From Myxococcales bacterium (GTDB lineage Bacteria > Myxococcota_A > Polyangia > Haliangiales > Haliangiaceae): a DNA stretch of 64,000 nt. The stretch is from positions 152,126-216,125 of the forward strand of contig JAQBQE010000051.1 of NCBI GenBank assembly GCA_028287135.1. The letters run 5' to 3'. Positions 1 to 7,982 of the stretch are shown piece after piece. The notes below the pieces were generated by a model. That model was not told the origin of the DNA. It worked only from the letters and a program-made list of their open reading frames with translations, and did not search any database. The position numbers were made by a program, and so were the translations under genes. Each line of letters begins with the position of its first letter. Positions within the stretch are counted from its first letter, which is position 1.

Positions 1-148
1 CGACCTTGCCCGATCGTTTTTGAAAAAGCGATTACTTTCCGCGAGCAACCTAATGAAAAACACGCGGTACCCGACGGCTAACCCGAATGCCGCTCAGAAA
101 ATTCGCGAGGGGGGTTCTGAAGACCCCAGCGACCGATGAAGCGGCGTC

Positions 149-1072
149 TCACTCTCGAGGACGCGGGTCGATCAGCTGACGGTTCACGCCAGGGTCGACG
201 ACATCGATCCGGCGCGCGATGAAGTCGCGGATCGTCCAGTCGACGAGGTTCGGACGCTCGATGGGAGCGGTGTGAGACGCGTTCGGAATCTCGAGCAGCT
301 CGGCCCCGGGAATCGCCTCCGCCATCGCCCGGCTCCGCTCGGGAGGTGTGAAGCCGTCCCGGCCGCCGGCGACGACCAGCGTGGGCACCTTCACCTCGGG
401 GAGGAGCTCTTCTGCGCTGTGGCGGCCTGCGGACGCCAGCATCGTCACGAACAGCCGGACATCGATCCGCGACATCCCCTCGAGGTAGGGCATGAAGTCC
501 TCCGGCTCGACGAGCTCACGGCGGATCTCCAGCCGGCTCGCGACCTCGTAGGCGAGCCGGGTCGGCAGCAGCGTGCGGCTCAGTCGATTGAGGACCTTCG
601 GCATCCGACCGATCCACTTCTGGATCGTCGGCAGCAGCTCCTCGAGCGTTGCCGATCCCTTGAACGTACGTAATGGATAGGAAGGCGCACCGCACACGAG
701 CACGAGCCCGGCGACCCGGTCGGCGTGGCGCCGATAGGTCTCGAGCGCGACCTGGACACCCATCGAATGACCGACCAGCACTGCACGGTCGACGAGCGCA
801 TCATCGAGGACACACGCGACATCATCCGCGAGGTCCTCGATCGTCACGCGCGCAGCATCCTGCGGAGCAGCCGTGCGGCCATGGCCGCGGTAATGAGGGT
901 GCAGTCCGAACCGCTTCCCGAGATCTGCTCTCAGGTAGCGCCAGACGTACCCATCACACCCGATGCCGTCACAGAGCAGCACCGGTGTCGTGTGGCCCCG
1001 TTCGCCCCACGACTCATAGAAAAGTGGGCTGCCATCGCTGGGCGCAACGGCGTATCCCCACGCCGCCTGCAC
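149..1072 (-). CDS. alpha/beta-fold hydrolase
   Basis: Predicted soluble alpha/beta-hydrolase of 307 residues, a usual length for the fold. The catalytic triad is readable: nucleophile Ser103 in GHSMG, acid Asp239 in GGRDGFTP and base His267 in NASHTAPIERP. An oxyanion-type segment and the HYRGHG loop (about residues 60-65) also fit. Substrate cannot be told; the family includes esterases, haloperoxidase-like and C-C hydrolases. The start is GTG with AGGAG 7 nt upstream, and that Shine-Dalgarno overlaps the stop of the upstream RHH gene, so the two are probably translated as one operon. No signal peptide is seen, so it is probably cytoplasmic. The fold is secure, the specificity unknown. Confidence 0.85.
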   Translation of the reverse strand: MQAAWGYAVAPSDGSPLFYESWGERGHTTPVLLCDGIGCDGYVWRYLRADLGKRFGLHPHYRGHGRTAAPQDAARVTIEDLADDVACVLDDALVDRAVLVGHSMGVQVALETYRRHADRVAGLVLVCGAPSYPLRTFKGSATLEELLPTIQKWIGRMPKVLNRLSRTLLPTRLAYEVASRLEIRRELVEPEDFMPYLEGMSRIDVRLFVTMLASAGRHSAEELLPEVKVPTLVVAGGRDGFTPPERSRAMAEAIPGAELLEIPNASHTAPIERPNLVDWTIRDFIARRIDVVDPGVNRQLIDPRPRE

Positions 1073-1082
1073 CGGTCAGCTC

Positions 1083-1283
1083 CTAGGCGATCTCTTTCTC
1101 GTCTTCCTCGCCGGGGAACTCGTTCACCGACGGGTATTTCATGATCTCCTTGCGGGCGATCTTCCACGCCTTCTGGACAATCCATGAAAGAGACCGGTCC
1201 TGCCGGGTCGCTTCGTCTTGGATTTCCTTCAGCATGTCTTCGGGAAAATACAGGGACTGCTTGCGCTTATCGGAGCCGGCCAT
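1083..1283 (-). CDS. small ribbon-helix-helix-like protein
   Basis: A 66-residue protein with a basic N-terminus, a short strand (KQSLYFPEDM), and two predicted helices (LKEIQDEATRQDRSLSWIVQ then KAWKIARKEI), the arrangement of MetJ/Arc-type ribbon-helix-helix DNA-binding proteins. It closely resembles short proteins I recall as a conserved family in myxobacteria (a TIGR04563-like group). The acidic tail GEEDEKEIA is unusual for a DNA binder. It is the first gene of a probable operon with the downstream hydrolase. A perfect TTGACA lies upstream (1316-1321, minus strand) but no good -10 is at the standard distance. Role as regulator or antitoxin-like protein is inference; no toxin gene is adjacent. 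Confidence 0.75.
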   Translation of the reverse strand: MAGSDKRKQSLYFPEDMLKEIQDEATRQDRSLSWIVQKAWKIARKEIMKYPSVNEFPGEEDEKEIA

Positions 1284-1357
1284 ACGGGAGCTAGTTTCGA
1301 TGTCTGCCTACAGGGTGTCAAGACGTCCGCCTCTGTAAGACGATCCGTTCGGGGGGG

Positions 1358-1386
1358 TTGTCATGACCCTCGTGCACCACTATCCT
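1358..1386 (+). promoter_or_regulatory. candidate sigma-70 promoter of the dksA-like gene
   Basis: TTGTCA and TATCCT are separated by exactly 17 bases, about 60 bp upstream of the GTG start of the DksA/TraR-like gene. The match is good for a GC-rich genome, but it was found by eye and the transcription start is not known. Confidence 0.45.
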
Positions 1387-1444
1387 ACCGCGCTTTCGAC
1401 AACGCCGTTTCTCGACGAAGCAGACCCGTTTGGGGGGAATCACC

Positions 1445-1840
1445 GTGAGCACAGCGACCGCCACCGCATCCAAAGCACTCACGAAGAAGGAGCTGAAGAA
1501 GTTTCAGGAGCTGCTGGAGGACAAGCGTAAAGTCGTTCTCGAGCGTGCCCGCCAGATGCTCTCCGAGGGCATGGTGCTCGACGCAAACGATCTCCCGGAC
1601 GAGATGGATCTCGCATCGAGCGAGTACATCCAGTCGTTCGAGTTCCGCCTTCGTGGTCGCGAGAAGAGCCTGCTGACCAAGCTCGACCACGCGCTCAAGA
1701 AGATCGAGGACGGATCGTTCGGGATCTGCGAGATCTGCGAGGAGCCGATCGGCAAGAAGCGCCTCGAGGCGCGGCCCGAGACGAGCCTCTGCATCAAGTG
1801 CAAAGAAGATCAGGAGCGCGAAGAGCGCACGATGGGCTGA
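1445..1840 (+). CDS. dksA: DksA/TraR-family zinc-finger protein
   Basis: Small RNA-polymerase-binding type regulator. The protein has an N-terminal coiled-coil region (KKELKKFQELLEDKRKVVLE), a middle segment with acidic residues (DANDLPDEMD), and a C-terminal C4 zinc finger CEICEEPIG followed by CIKC, the DksA/TraR hallmark. I prefer the GTG at 1445 (131 residues) over the track start at TTG 1430, because the GGGGGG run at 1432-1437 serves as Shine-Dalgarno for the GTG. DksA-type proteins bind the RNAP secondary channel and act with ppGpp. This copy lacks visible divergence in the zinc ligands. Whether it is true DksA or one of several paralogues, as is common in myxobacteria, is not decidable here. 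Confidence 0.88.
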   Translation: MSTATATASKALTKKELKKFQELLEDKRKVVLERARQMLSEGMVLDANDLPDEMDLASSEYIQSFEFRLRGREKSLLTKLDHALKKIEDGSFGICEICEEPIGKKRLEARPETSLCIKCKEDQEREERTMG

Positions 1841-1921
1841 TCGTGAACGCTCCCTCGGGGGCGTGATGACAACGGCCCACGAAAGGCGCGAGCGTCATGG
1901 CTCCTCTGCTACCGTGAGGCC

Positions 1922-2446
1922 ATGGCGGATAACGATCCGGACCGCAGGAAGTTCCTGAAGGCCGCGACGTGCGCCGTCGGCACGGGCGTCGGGCTGATGG
2001 TCGCGGTGCCGGTGATCCGGCTCGTCGTCGATCCCGCGACGCGGACGACGGTGACGGGCCCGACCGAGCCGCTCGATCTCGGCAACGTCGATCGGTTTCG
2101 TGTCGGCGCGCCACCACGGCGCGTCGAGGTGATCGCACCGATGGTGAAGGATGGCTGGACCTCGGCGCGCGACGTCGTCCTCGGCGCTGCGTGGATCCGG
2201 CGCACCGAGCCGACGAAGATCGAGGCGCTGTCGGCCGTGTGTCCGCACCTGGGTTGCGCGATCGGCTGGGAGGGCAAGGACTTCCTGTGTCCGTGCCACG
2301 ACAGCCGGTTCTCGGTCACCGGTGAGAAGCAGTCCGGGCCGTCGGAGCGCGGGCTTGACCCGCTTCCCGTCGAGGTCCGGAACGGCCGGCTCCAGCTGAC
2401 GTGGGTCCGCTACAAGCCGGGCAGCGCGACGCGGGAGCAGGTGTGA
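1922..2446 (+). CDS. Rieske [2Fe-2S] subunit of a bc-type complex
   Basis: Membrane-anchored Rieske iron-sulfur protein of 174 residues, transferring electrons from quinol to cytochrome c or its equivalent. The N-terminus has a Tat-like motif (DRRKFLK) followed by a hydrophobic anchor (residues 14-36). The cluster boxes are complete: CPHLGC (Cys107, His109, Cys112) and CPCHDS (Cys123, Cys125, His126), giving two Cys and two His ligands plus the disulfide pair. It overlaps the downstream cytochrome b/c fusion by 4 bp (GTGA), so the two are translationally coupled and form the core of one complex. The start ATG has GAGG close upstream. Confidence 0.93.
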   Translation: MADNDPDRRKFLKAATCAVGTGVGLMVAVPVIRLVVDPATRTTVTGPTEPLDLGNVDRFRVGAPPRRVEVIAPMVKDGWTSARDVVLGAAWIRRTEPTKIEALSAVCPHLGCAIGWEGKDFLCPCHDSRFSVTGEKQSGPSERGLDPLPVEVRNGRLQLTWVRYKPGSATREQV

Positions 2447-4143
2447 TCCGAGCCTTTCTCCGCGATCGGATCCCGCTCGATCGCAACGGCGCGATGATGG
2501 CCGGTGGCGTCTCGTTCGCCCACGTGTTCGGCACCGTGCTCGTGTTCCTCCTCGGGATCCAGGTGGTCACCGGGATCGCGCTCGCCGCGTTCTACAGCCC
2601 GTCGGCGACCGACGCGTGGGCCTCGGTCGCGTACATCCAGGACCAGGCGAGCCTCGGCTGGCTCGTCCGCGGGCTTCACTATCACGGCGGCTCTGCGCTC
2701 GTGATCGTCGCCGGGATCCACCTGCTCCAGACCGCGATCGCCGGTGCGTACAAGCAGCCGCGCGAGATCGTCTGGTGGCTCGGCGTCGTGTTGCTCGTCC
2801 TGCTGATCGCGTGGTCGATCACCGGCTACTGGCTGCGCTGGGATCAGGCGGGCTACTGGGCGAGCCAGGTCGAGATCGGCATCGCCGCGGGCACGCCCGT
2901 CGTGGGTGGAGCGATCCGTGCGGTCGCGATCGGTGGCAACGAGCCCGGCAACCTGACCCTGACTCGCGCGTACGCGATGCACGTCGTCGCACTCCCCGTG
3001 CTCGTCACGCTTCTCACCGTGTTCCACATCTGGCTGGCGCGTCGTCACGGCACAACGCCCATGCGCGTCGCTCGCAACGCGGTCCCGCGGTGGCCGCAGC
3101 AGACGCTGCGCGACGTGATCGCGATGGCGATCGTGTTCGCCGTGCTCCTCGCCGTGGTGATCGTGACCGGCGGCGCCGACCTCGCAGCGCCCGCGGATCC
3201 CACGCAGGCGTACGACGCGCGGCCGCTGTGGCCCGTGCGCTGGCTGTTCGAGCTTCGCGTGCTCGCGGGCAGTGCCGAGCAGCTCGTCGCGATGGCAGCA
3301 CCCGCGGTGGTCGGCGGGTTCCTCGTCGCGCTGCCGCTGCTCGATCACGGCATGGAGCGCCGTCCTCGCAAGCGCAAGCTGTGGCTCGGTGCGCTCGCAG
3401 GTCTGTTCGCGATGATCGGCGCGCTGACCGTCGCGTCGTTCACGCGCGATGCCAATGACCCGGAGCTCGCGAAGCGCCAGGCCACGTCCGAGGTGCTGGC
3501 GACCCGCGCGCGCAAGCTGGCCGTCGAGAACGGCGTGCCGGTCACCGGCGCGCTCGACGTGTTCAAGACAGCGAGGTTCTGGACGGCGCGCACGCTGTTC
3601 GCTTCGCGGTGCGCGAACTGTCACGACGCCGACAGCAAGGAGCGCAAGGGCCCGGTGATCGCCCCGGGCCACGGCGATCGCGCATGGCTACTGGCGTTTT
3701 TGAAGGCACCGAGCGCGGACCAGTTCTGGGGTCGCACCAAGTTCGCGAAGGCCGAGGCGGCGATGAAGCCGGTCGAGCTCAGCGCGACCGATCTCGCCGA
3801 TCTGGTCGAGATGCTCTACGCCGAGAGCGGTGCCGAGGACCTCGACATCAAGAAGCGCGATCGCGGTCTCAACCTGTTCGAGAGCGCGTGCACCGATTGC
3901 CACGCTCGCGATGAAGGCTCCCCCGGTGCTGCCGGCCCGTCGCTCGCCGGACTCGGCAGCCGCTCCTACTACCTGAGCGTCATCAGCAATCCGAAGTCGG
4001 CACTGCATATGGGACCCGCTAACAGCGAGATGCCGCGCTTCGATCGCGAGCTGACGGTCGTCGAGCGCGACGCCTTGGCCGAGTACCTCGTGTGGTTGCG
4101 TACCGCGAGCACGCAGGATCTGATCGGTCTCGGCCCGCTCTGA
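2443..4143 (+). CDS. cytochrome b fused to a di-haem cytochrome c region
   Basis: Quinol-oxidising cytochrome b subunit with c-type haem domains on the same chain (566 residues from the GTG at 2443; the track start at 2401 lies inside the Rieske gene). Seven membrane segments are visible, about residues 15-345. Haem b ligands are seen as HYHGG...GIH (13 residues between the outer pair) in helix 2 and HVVALP...VFH (14 between) in helix 4; the second spacing is the b6-type value. Two c-type haem motifs follow, CANCH at 390-394 and CTDCH at 483-487, with AMKP and SEMP as possible Met ligands. Where cytochrome b carries PEWY, this protein reads PLWP. It is coupled to the Rieske gene upstream. Function in a bc complex is secure; the details of the Qo site are not. 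Confidence 0.9.
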   Translation: MIRAFLRDRIPLDRNGAMMAGGVSFAHVFGTVLVFLLGIQVVTGIALAAFYSPSATDAWASVAYIQDQASLGWLVRGLHYHGGSALVIVAGIHLLQTAIAGAYKQPREIVWWLGVVLLVLLIAWSITGYWLRWDQAGYWASQVEIGIAAGTPVVGGAIRAVAIGGNEPGNLTLTRAYAMHVVALPVLVTLLTVFHIWLARRHGTTPMRVARNAVPRWPQQTLRDVIAMAIVFAVLLAVVIVTGGADLAAPADPTQAYDARPLWPVRWLFELRVLAGSAEQLVAMAAPAVVGGFLVALPLLDHGMERRPRKRKLWLGALAGLFAMIGALTVASFTRDANDPELAKRQATSEVLATRARKLAVENGVPVTGALDVFKTARFWTARTLFASRCANCHDADSKERKGPVIAPGHGDRAWLLAFLKAPSADQFWGRTKFAKAEAAMKPVELSATDLADLVEMLYAESGAEDLDIKKRDRGLNLFESACTDCHARDEGSPGAAGPSLAGLGSRSYYLSVISNPKSALHMGPANSEMPRFDRELTVVERDALAEYLVWLRTASTQDLIGLGPL

Positions 4144-4149
4144 TCGCGA

Positions 4150-4941
4150 TCAGGATGCGCTGACGACGAGCACGAGATATCTGACCTCGATCTCGAGGTT
4201 GTTCGTCGCAAACGAGAAGTCTTCCCCGCCGGAATAGGCCGGCGCGGACCCGCTCTCCGTGTACATCTCGCCGGGCCAGCCTCCGTCCATCGTCACCGAC
4301 GGTGTGGGAGGACCGACCATGGTGTCCTGCAGGAACACGGCCCCGAGGTGCACTCCGTTCGGTAGCGGCGTGCTGTCGAGCGATCGGTAGCTGGTCCCGT
4401 CGAACGAGCCTGCCGAGGCCCGTGAGACCCCGCCGATCTCGTTGAGCTCGACGAAGTACCCGGTGGTGGACGACGAGTCGTTCACGCCGAGAGCGAGCTG
4501 GTGCTGCACGGAGCCGCCGAGCTTCGCGAGAATATCGATCCCGAGCGCGATCCTGATATCGGAGACCTGTCCCGTGACGAACCCGGATCCGGTCCCGATC
4601 CCGTCGTAGTGGATCGAGTCGGCACCCTGCGTCCACGTGCCCGGTCCACCGAGTGTCATCGGCTGATCGCCCGGCATGAACGTGAACAGCGTCAGGGTCT
4701 GGCGTGGGTTCGTCGGCTCCGGATCGCAGTCGTCGCCGACGCGGTCCCCGTCACCATCGTCGTGAGGACCGGGCAGATGCGGGCACAGGTCGTCGACATT
4801 CGCGATGCCGTCGCCGTCCTCGTCATGTCCGATCGGCGCGGTGCTGTCCACGCCGGCATCGGTCGTGTCGAAGCCGATCCGACCGCATCCTGCGAGAAGG
4901 AGCGCGATGACGGCGGGTCCGTGCACGACGCACCGTAACAC
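4150..4941 (-). CDS. lipoprotein with thrombospondin-type-3-like acidic repeats
   Basis: Predicted outer-membrane or periplasmic lipoprotein of 263 residues. The lipobox is LLLAGC followed directly by GRIGFD, a signature shared with the lipoprotein at 54735. Residues about 38-75 hold Asp-rich calcium-binding-type repeats (DEDGDGIANVDDLCP, DGDGDRVGDDCDP), as in thrombospondin type 3 repeats. The remaining roughly 180 residues look like a beta-rich domain I do not recognise. It is convergent with the cytochrome gene (7 bp apart). The start is GTG; a second GTG five codons in would also leave a signal peptide. Function unknown; calcium binding is inference from the repeat. Confidence 0.75.
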   Translation of the reverse strand: MLRCVVHGPAVIALLLAGCGRIGFDTTDAGVDSTAPIGHDEDGDGIANVDDLCPHLPGPHDDGDGDRVGDDCDPEPTNPRQTLTLFTFMPGDQPMTLGGPGTWTQGADSIHYDGIGTGSGFVTGQVSDIRIALGIDILAKLGGSVQHQLALGVNDSSSTTGYFVELNEIGGVSRASAGSFDGTSYRSLDSTPLPNGVHLGAVFLQDTMVGPPTPSVTMDGGWPGEMYTESGSAPAYSGGEDFSFATNNLEIEVRYLVLVVSAS

Positions 4942-4973
4942 TCCGGGGCTCGTGATTTGCAGAGCTGCATCCC

Positions 4974-5780
4974 ATGAGATTCAGGACCGCAGGCTCGTCG
5001 AGCGAGGGCACGGAGCGCGCCGCGTCGCCCGGGCGTGCGGCGGCGCACGTCGGTCTGCGCGAAGCGACGGGTGAGGCGATCGGTCGGTGGTGGGCGCCGG
5101 CGGTGGCGACCGTCAGCCGGGTCCGGAAGGCGCGGATGTTCCATCCGAGCGGTCACACGTTCGTCGGGCGGTGCGAGCCGGTGGAGGACTCGTCGTTCGC
5201 GGCGCTCGCCGACCGACTCGAAGGCAGGGTGCTCGCGCGCTGCTCGTCGGCGCTGTGGCGGGCCGAGCTGCCGTGGCTCGATGTCCTCGGGATCGGACTG
5301 CGGATCCGTCCCGGCCGCGGGCCCGCGCTCGATCATCAGGCGACCCGTGGCGATCAGGATCTCCTGTTCGCGACGATCCGCAGTCCGCTGACGATGTTCG
5401 CGTCCCCGTTCACGACGGATGCGCGCGACATCACCGGCAACCAGTACTGGGCCGTGTCGCCGTTCCTGGCGGAGCCGATCGGACGCGTCAAGCTGCGGCT
5501 ACGTCCGGTGGCGCCCGTGCATGCTCGCGGGTCACGCTCGGCGCGGCTGCGGGCGGCGGTGGATGCCGGCCGTGCAGCGTGGTGGCTCGAGGCACGACGG
5601 ACGCTCACGGTGGGCTGGCATCCGGTCGCGCGCATCGTGCTCCAGCGCGAAGCAGCGATCGATCAGGCGGCGCTCCGGTTCGACCCGTTCCGCACGGGGC
5701 TTGGCATCGAGCCGGTGGGACTCGTCCATGCGATCCGGCGCGCGGCCTACGCCGCGAGCCAGCAGGCGCGCCCGCACTGA
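4974..5780 (+). CDS. uncharacterised protein resembling catalase-fold 'phosphodiesterase' proteins
   Basis: A 268-residue protein. The order of short motifs resembles a family of mostly actinobacterial proteins often labelled phosphodiesterase that share the catalase-like fold: FHPSGHTFVG, then WLDVLGIGLRIRPG, a DQDLLFATI segment, a long strand with RVKLRLRPV, a second WHPVARIVL, and a C-terminal FDPFRTGLGIEPVG then IRRAAYAAS. I see no clear haem-ligand Tyr or catalytic metal motif. The first ~45 residues are low-complexity, so the true start may be later, for example just before MFHPSGH. It lies 30 bp upstream of the fumarase gene and may share its transcript. Family call is by resemblance only. 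Confidence 0.6.
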   Translation: MRFRTAGSSSEGTERAASPGRAAAHVGLREATGEAIGRWWAPAVATVSRVRKARMFHPSGHTFVGRCEPVEDSSFAALADRLEGRVLARCSSALWRAELPWLDVLGIGLRIRPGRGPALDHQATRGDQDLLFATIRSPLTMFASPFTTDARDITGNQYWAVSPFLAEPIGRVKLRLRPVAPVHARGSRSARLRAAVDAGRAAWWLEARRTLTVGWHPVARIVLQREAAIDQAALRFDPFRTGLGIEPVGLVHAIRRAAYAASQQARPH

Positions 5781-5810
5781 CCAGCGGCGTACTATGCTGC
5801 GCGCTCCAAG

Positions 5811-7466
5811 ATGCCGATCGTACCGACGTTCGCCTTCCAAGAGATTCTCGAATCCGGTCACCACCACGACACGCCGTACAAGAAGCTGACGGGCGACTTC
5901 GTCTCGAGCTTCGAGGCGAACGGAAGGAGCTTCCTCGAGGTCCAGCCCGAGGCCCTGACGCTGTTGACGCGGACGGCGATGCGAGACATCGCGCACCTGT
6001 TGCGGCCCGGGCACCTCGCGCAGCTCCGCGCGATCCTCGACGACAAGGAGGCCTCGCCCAACGATCACTTCGTTGCCCTCGAGCTGCTCAAGAACGCGAA
6101 CATCGCCGCCGGCGGCATCCTCCCCGGATGCCAGGACACCGGCACGGCGATCGTCATGGGCAAGCGCGGGCAGCAGGTCCTGACCGCGGGTGGTGACGAG
6201 GCCGCGATCGCGCGCGGCGTGTTCGACACCTACGCGGAGTCGAACCTCCGCTACTCGCAGGTCGCGCCGCTCGACATGTTCGAGGAGAAGAACACCGGCA
6301 ATAATCTGCCAGCGCAGATCGAGCTCTACGCCACCGACGGCGACGAGTATCACTTCCTGTTCATGGCGAAGGGCGGTGGCTCGGCGAACAAGAGCATGTT
6401 GTTCCAGGAGACCAAGGCGCTGCTCAATCCGAAGAGCCTCGCCGCGTTCCTCGACCAGAAGCTGCGCTCGCTCGGCACCGCAGCGTGCCCGCCGTACCAC
6501 CTCGCCGTCGTGATCGGCGGGACCAGCGCCGAGCAGACGCTCAAGGTCGCGAAGCTCGCCTCCGCGCGCTACCTCGACGAGCTGCCGACCTCCGGCAACA
6601 GCCTCGGTCGCGCGTTCCGCGATCTCGAGTGGGAGCAGAAGGTCCTCGAGATCGCACGGACGACCGGCATCGGCGCGCAGTTCGGCGGCAAGTACTTCGC
6701 GCACGATGCGCGCGTGATCCGGCTGCCCCGCCATGGCGCGAGCTGCCCGGTCGCGCTCGCAGTCTCGTGCTCGGCCGATCGTCAGGCGCTCGGCAAGATC
6801 ACGCGTGAGGGCGTGTTCCTCGAGCAGCTCGAGATCGATCCGGCCAAGTACCTCCCCGAGCCGAGCGAGGGGGACCTCGAGGGCGAGGTCGTGAAGATCG
6901 ATCTGACGATGCCGATGAGCGAGATCCGCGCGCTGCTGTCTCGCTATCCGATCAAGACGCGGCTGTCGCTGAGCGGCCCGTTGATCGTCGCGCGCGACAT
7001 CGCTCACGCCAAGCTCAAGGAGCGGATCGATCGTGGCGAGGGCCTGCCGCAGTACATGAAGGATCACTGCGTCTACTACGCGGGTCCGGCGAAGACGCCG
7101 GTCGGCTACGCGTCGGGCTCGTTCGGGCCAACCACCGCGGGCCGCATGGACAGCTACGTCGATCTACTCCAGGAGCACGGCGGCAGCATGGTGATGCTCG
7201 CGAAGGGCAACCGCAGCCAGCAGGTCACCGATGCGTGCAAGAAGCACGGTGGGTTCTATCTCGGCTCGATCGGCGGACCGGCGGCGCGGCTCGCGCAGGA
7301 CTGCATCAAGAAGGTCGAGGTCCACGAGTACGCCGAGCTCGGGATGGAGGCGGTGTGGAAGATCGACGTCGTCGATTTCCCCGCGTTCATCGTCGTCGAC
7401 GACAAAGGCAACGACTTCTTCTCGGGCATCACTGGCAGCGGGGGGAAGAAGCTTCAGGTGCGCTGA
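5811..7466 (+). CDS. fumA: class I (iron-sulfur) fumarate hydratase
   Basis: Interconverts fumarate and malate in the TCA cycle. At 551 residues it is a full single-chain FumA/FumB-type enzyme carrying both alpha and beta parts. The [4Fe-4S] ligand cysteines line up with those of E. coli FumA: Cys107 in LPGCQDTG, Cys226 in TAACPPYH and Cys320 in AVSCSADR. Other conserved blocks are [32 protein letters not shown] and, in the beta part, [14 protein letters not shown] and [12 protein letters not shown]. It ends 4 bp before the convergent small membrane protein gene. The oxygen-sensitive class I type contrasts with class II FumC. Identification is firm. Confidence 0.96.
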   Translation: MPIVPTFAFQEILESGHHHDTPYKKLTGDFVSSFEANGRSFLEVQPEALTLLTRTAMRDIAHLLRPGHLAQLRAILDDKEASPNDHFVALELLKNANIAAGGILPGCQDTGTAIVMGKRGQQVLTAGGDEAAIARGVFDTYAESNLRYSQVAPLDMFEEKNTGNNLPAQIELYATDGDEYHFLFMAKGGGSANKSMLFQETKALLNPKSLAAFLDQKLRSLGTAACPPYHLAVVIGGTSAEQTLKVAKLASARYLDELPTSGNSLGRAFRDLEWEQKVLEIARTTGIGAQFGGKYFAHDARVIRLPRHGASCPVALAVSCSADRQALGKITREGVFLEQLEIDPAKYLPEPSEGDLEGEVVKIDLTMPMSEIRALLSRYPIKTRLSLSGPLIVARDIAHAKLKERIDRGEGLPQYMKDHCVYYAGPAKTPVGYASGSFGPTTAGRMDSYVDLLQEHGGSMVMLAKGNRSQQVTDACKKHGGFYLGSIGGPAARLAQDCIKKVEVHEYAELGMEAVWKIDVVDFPAFIVVDDKGNDFFSGITGSGGKKLQVR

Positions 7467-7469
7467 TCG

Positions 7470-7910
7470 TCAGGGCAGGGTCGGCGGGATCGCGGGGACC
7501 TCACCGGTCACGAGCTGGCGGCGGACGCGCTGCGAGAGCGTGCGTGCAGCGTCGGCGGCACTGTCCTCGACGCGGAGCACCAGCCAGCGCTCGCCCAGAT
7601 CGAGGCCGAGCCAGTAGCGCGGGTGGAGCCACCGCCACAGCCCGAGCCCGGCGGCGACCAGCAGCAAGGCGACGCCGATGTACGGCGGGCCCTCGTACAT
7701 CCACACGACCGAGAGCACCGCGAGCAGCACGGCGCCGAGGCTCCAGCGTTTCTCGAGCCAGGTGACGTCGCGGACGTCATGAACCGTGGTCGCGATGTTC
7801 TCCGGCTGATCCGCCCCCCGCGTCGCGCGCCAGGTCAACGTGGCTCCGGTGACGGACAGCGTTGCCGCGCGCTGGTAGGCGCGGCCGGTGATCACGATCT
7901 CCCGGGCCAT
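7470..7910 (-). CDS. small two-helix membrane protein, DUF6232-like
   Basis: The long track ORF 7470-9434 runs antisense through the Hsp70-like gene. The real coding part begins at the ATG at 7910, giving 146 residues. An N-terminal strand-rich stretch (EIVITGRAYQ, then a TTVHDVRDV turn) is followed by two membrane helices (LGAVLLAVLSVVWMY and IGVALLLVAAGLGLW) and a C-terminal cytoplasmic-type segment with QRVRRQL. The order (short PH-like strands, then two helices) resembles DUF6232 proteins, but I hold that loosely. It is divergent from the Hsp70-like gene with 72 bp between starts, which probably share the promoter region. Function unknown. Confidence 0.7.
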   Translation of the reverse strand: MAREIVITGRAYQRAATLSVTGATLTWRATRGADQPENIATTVHDVRDVTWLEKRWSLGAVLLAVLSVVWMYEGPPYIGVALLLVAAGLGLWRWLHPRYWLGLDLGERWLVLRVEDSAADAARTLSQRVRRQLVTGEVPAIPPTLP

Positions 7911-7982
7911 CCTGAACAGCTCCCACAGGATAGCGGTATCTCGCCAGCTAGTAAATCTCGCCGCGATCGCCGACGGTGGCGC

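Noticed and set aside
1351-1357. G-run near the dksA promoter as a phase-variable tract
   Set aside because: Seven G is within chance for this composition, and it lies just outside the -35 with no variation evidence.
2410-3672. 420-aa minus-strand ORF opposite the cytochrome gene
   Set aside because: Shadow of a clearly real gene; amino-acid composition (RDHE-rich) is that of an antisense frame.
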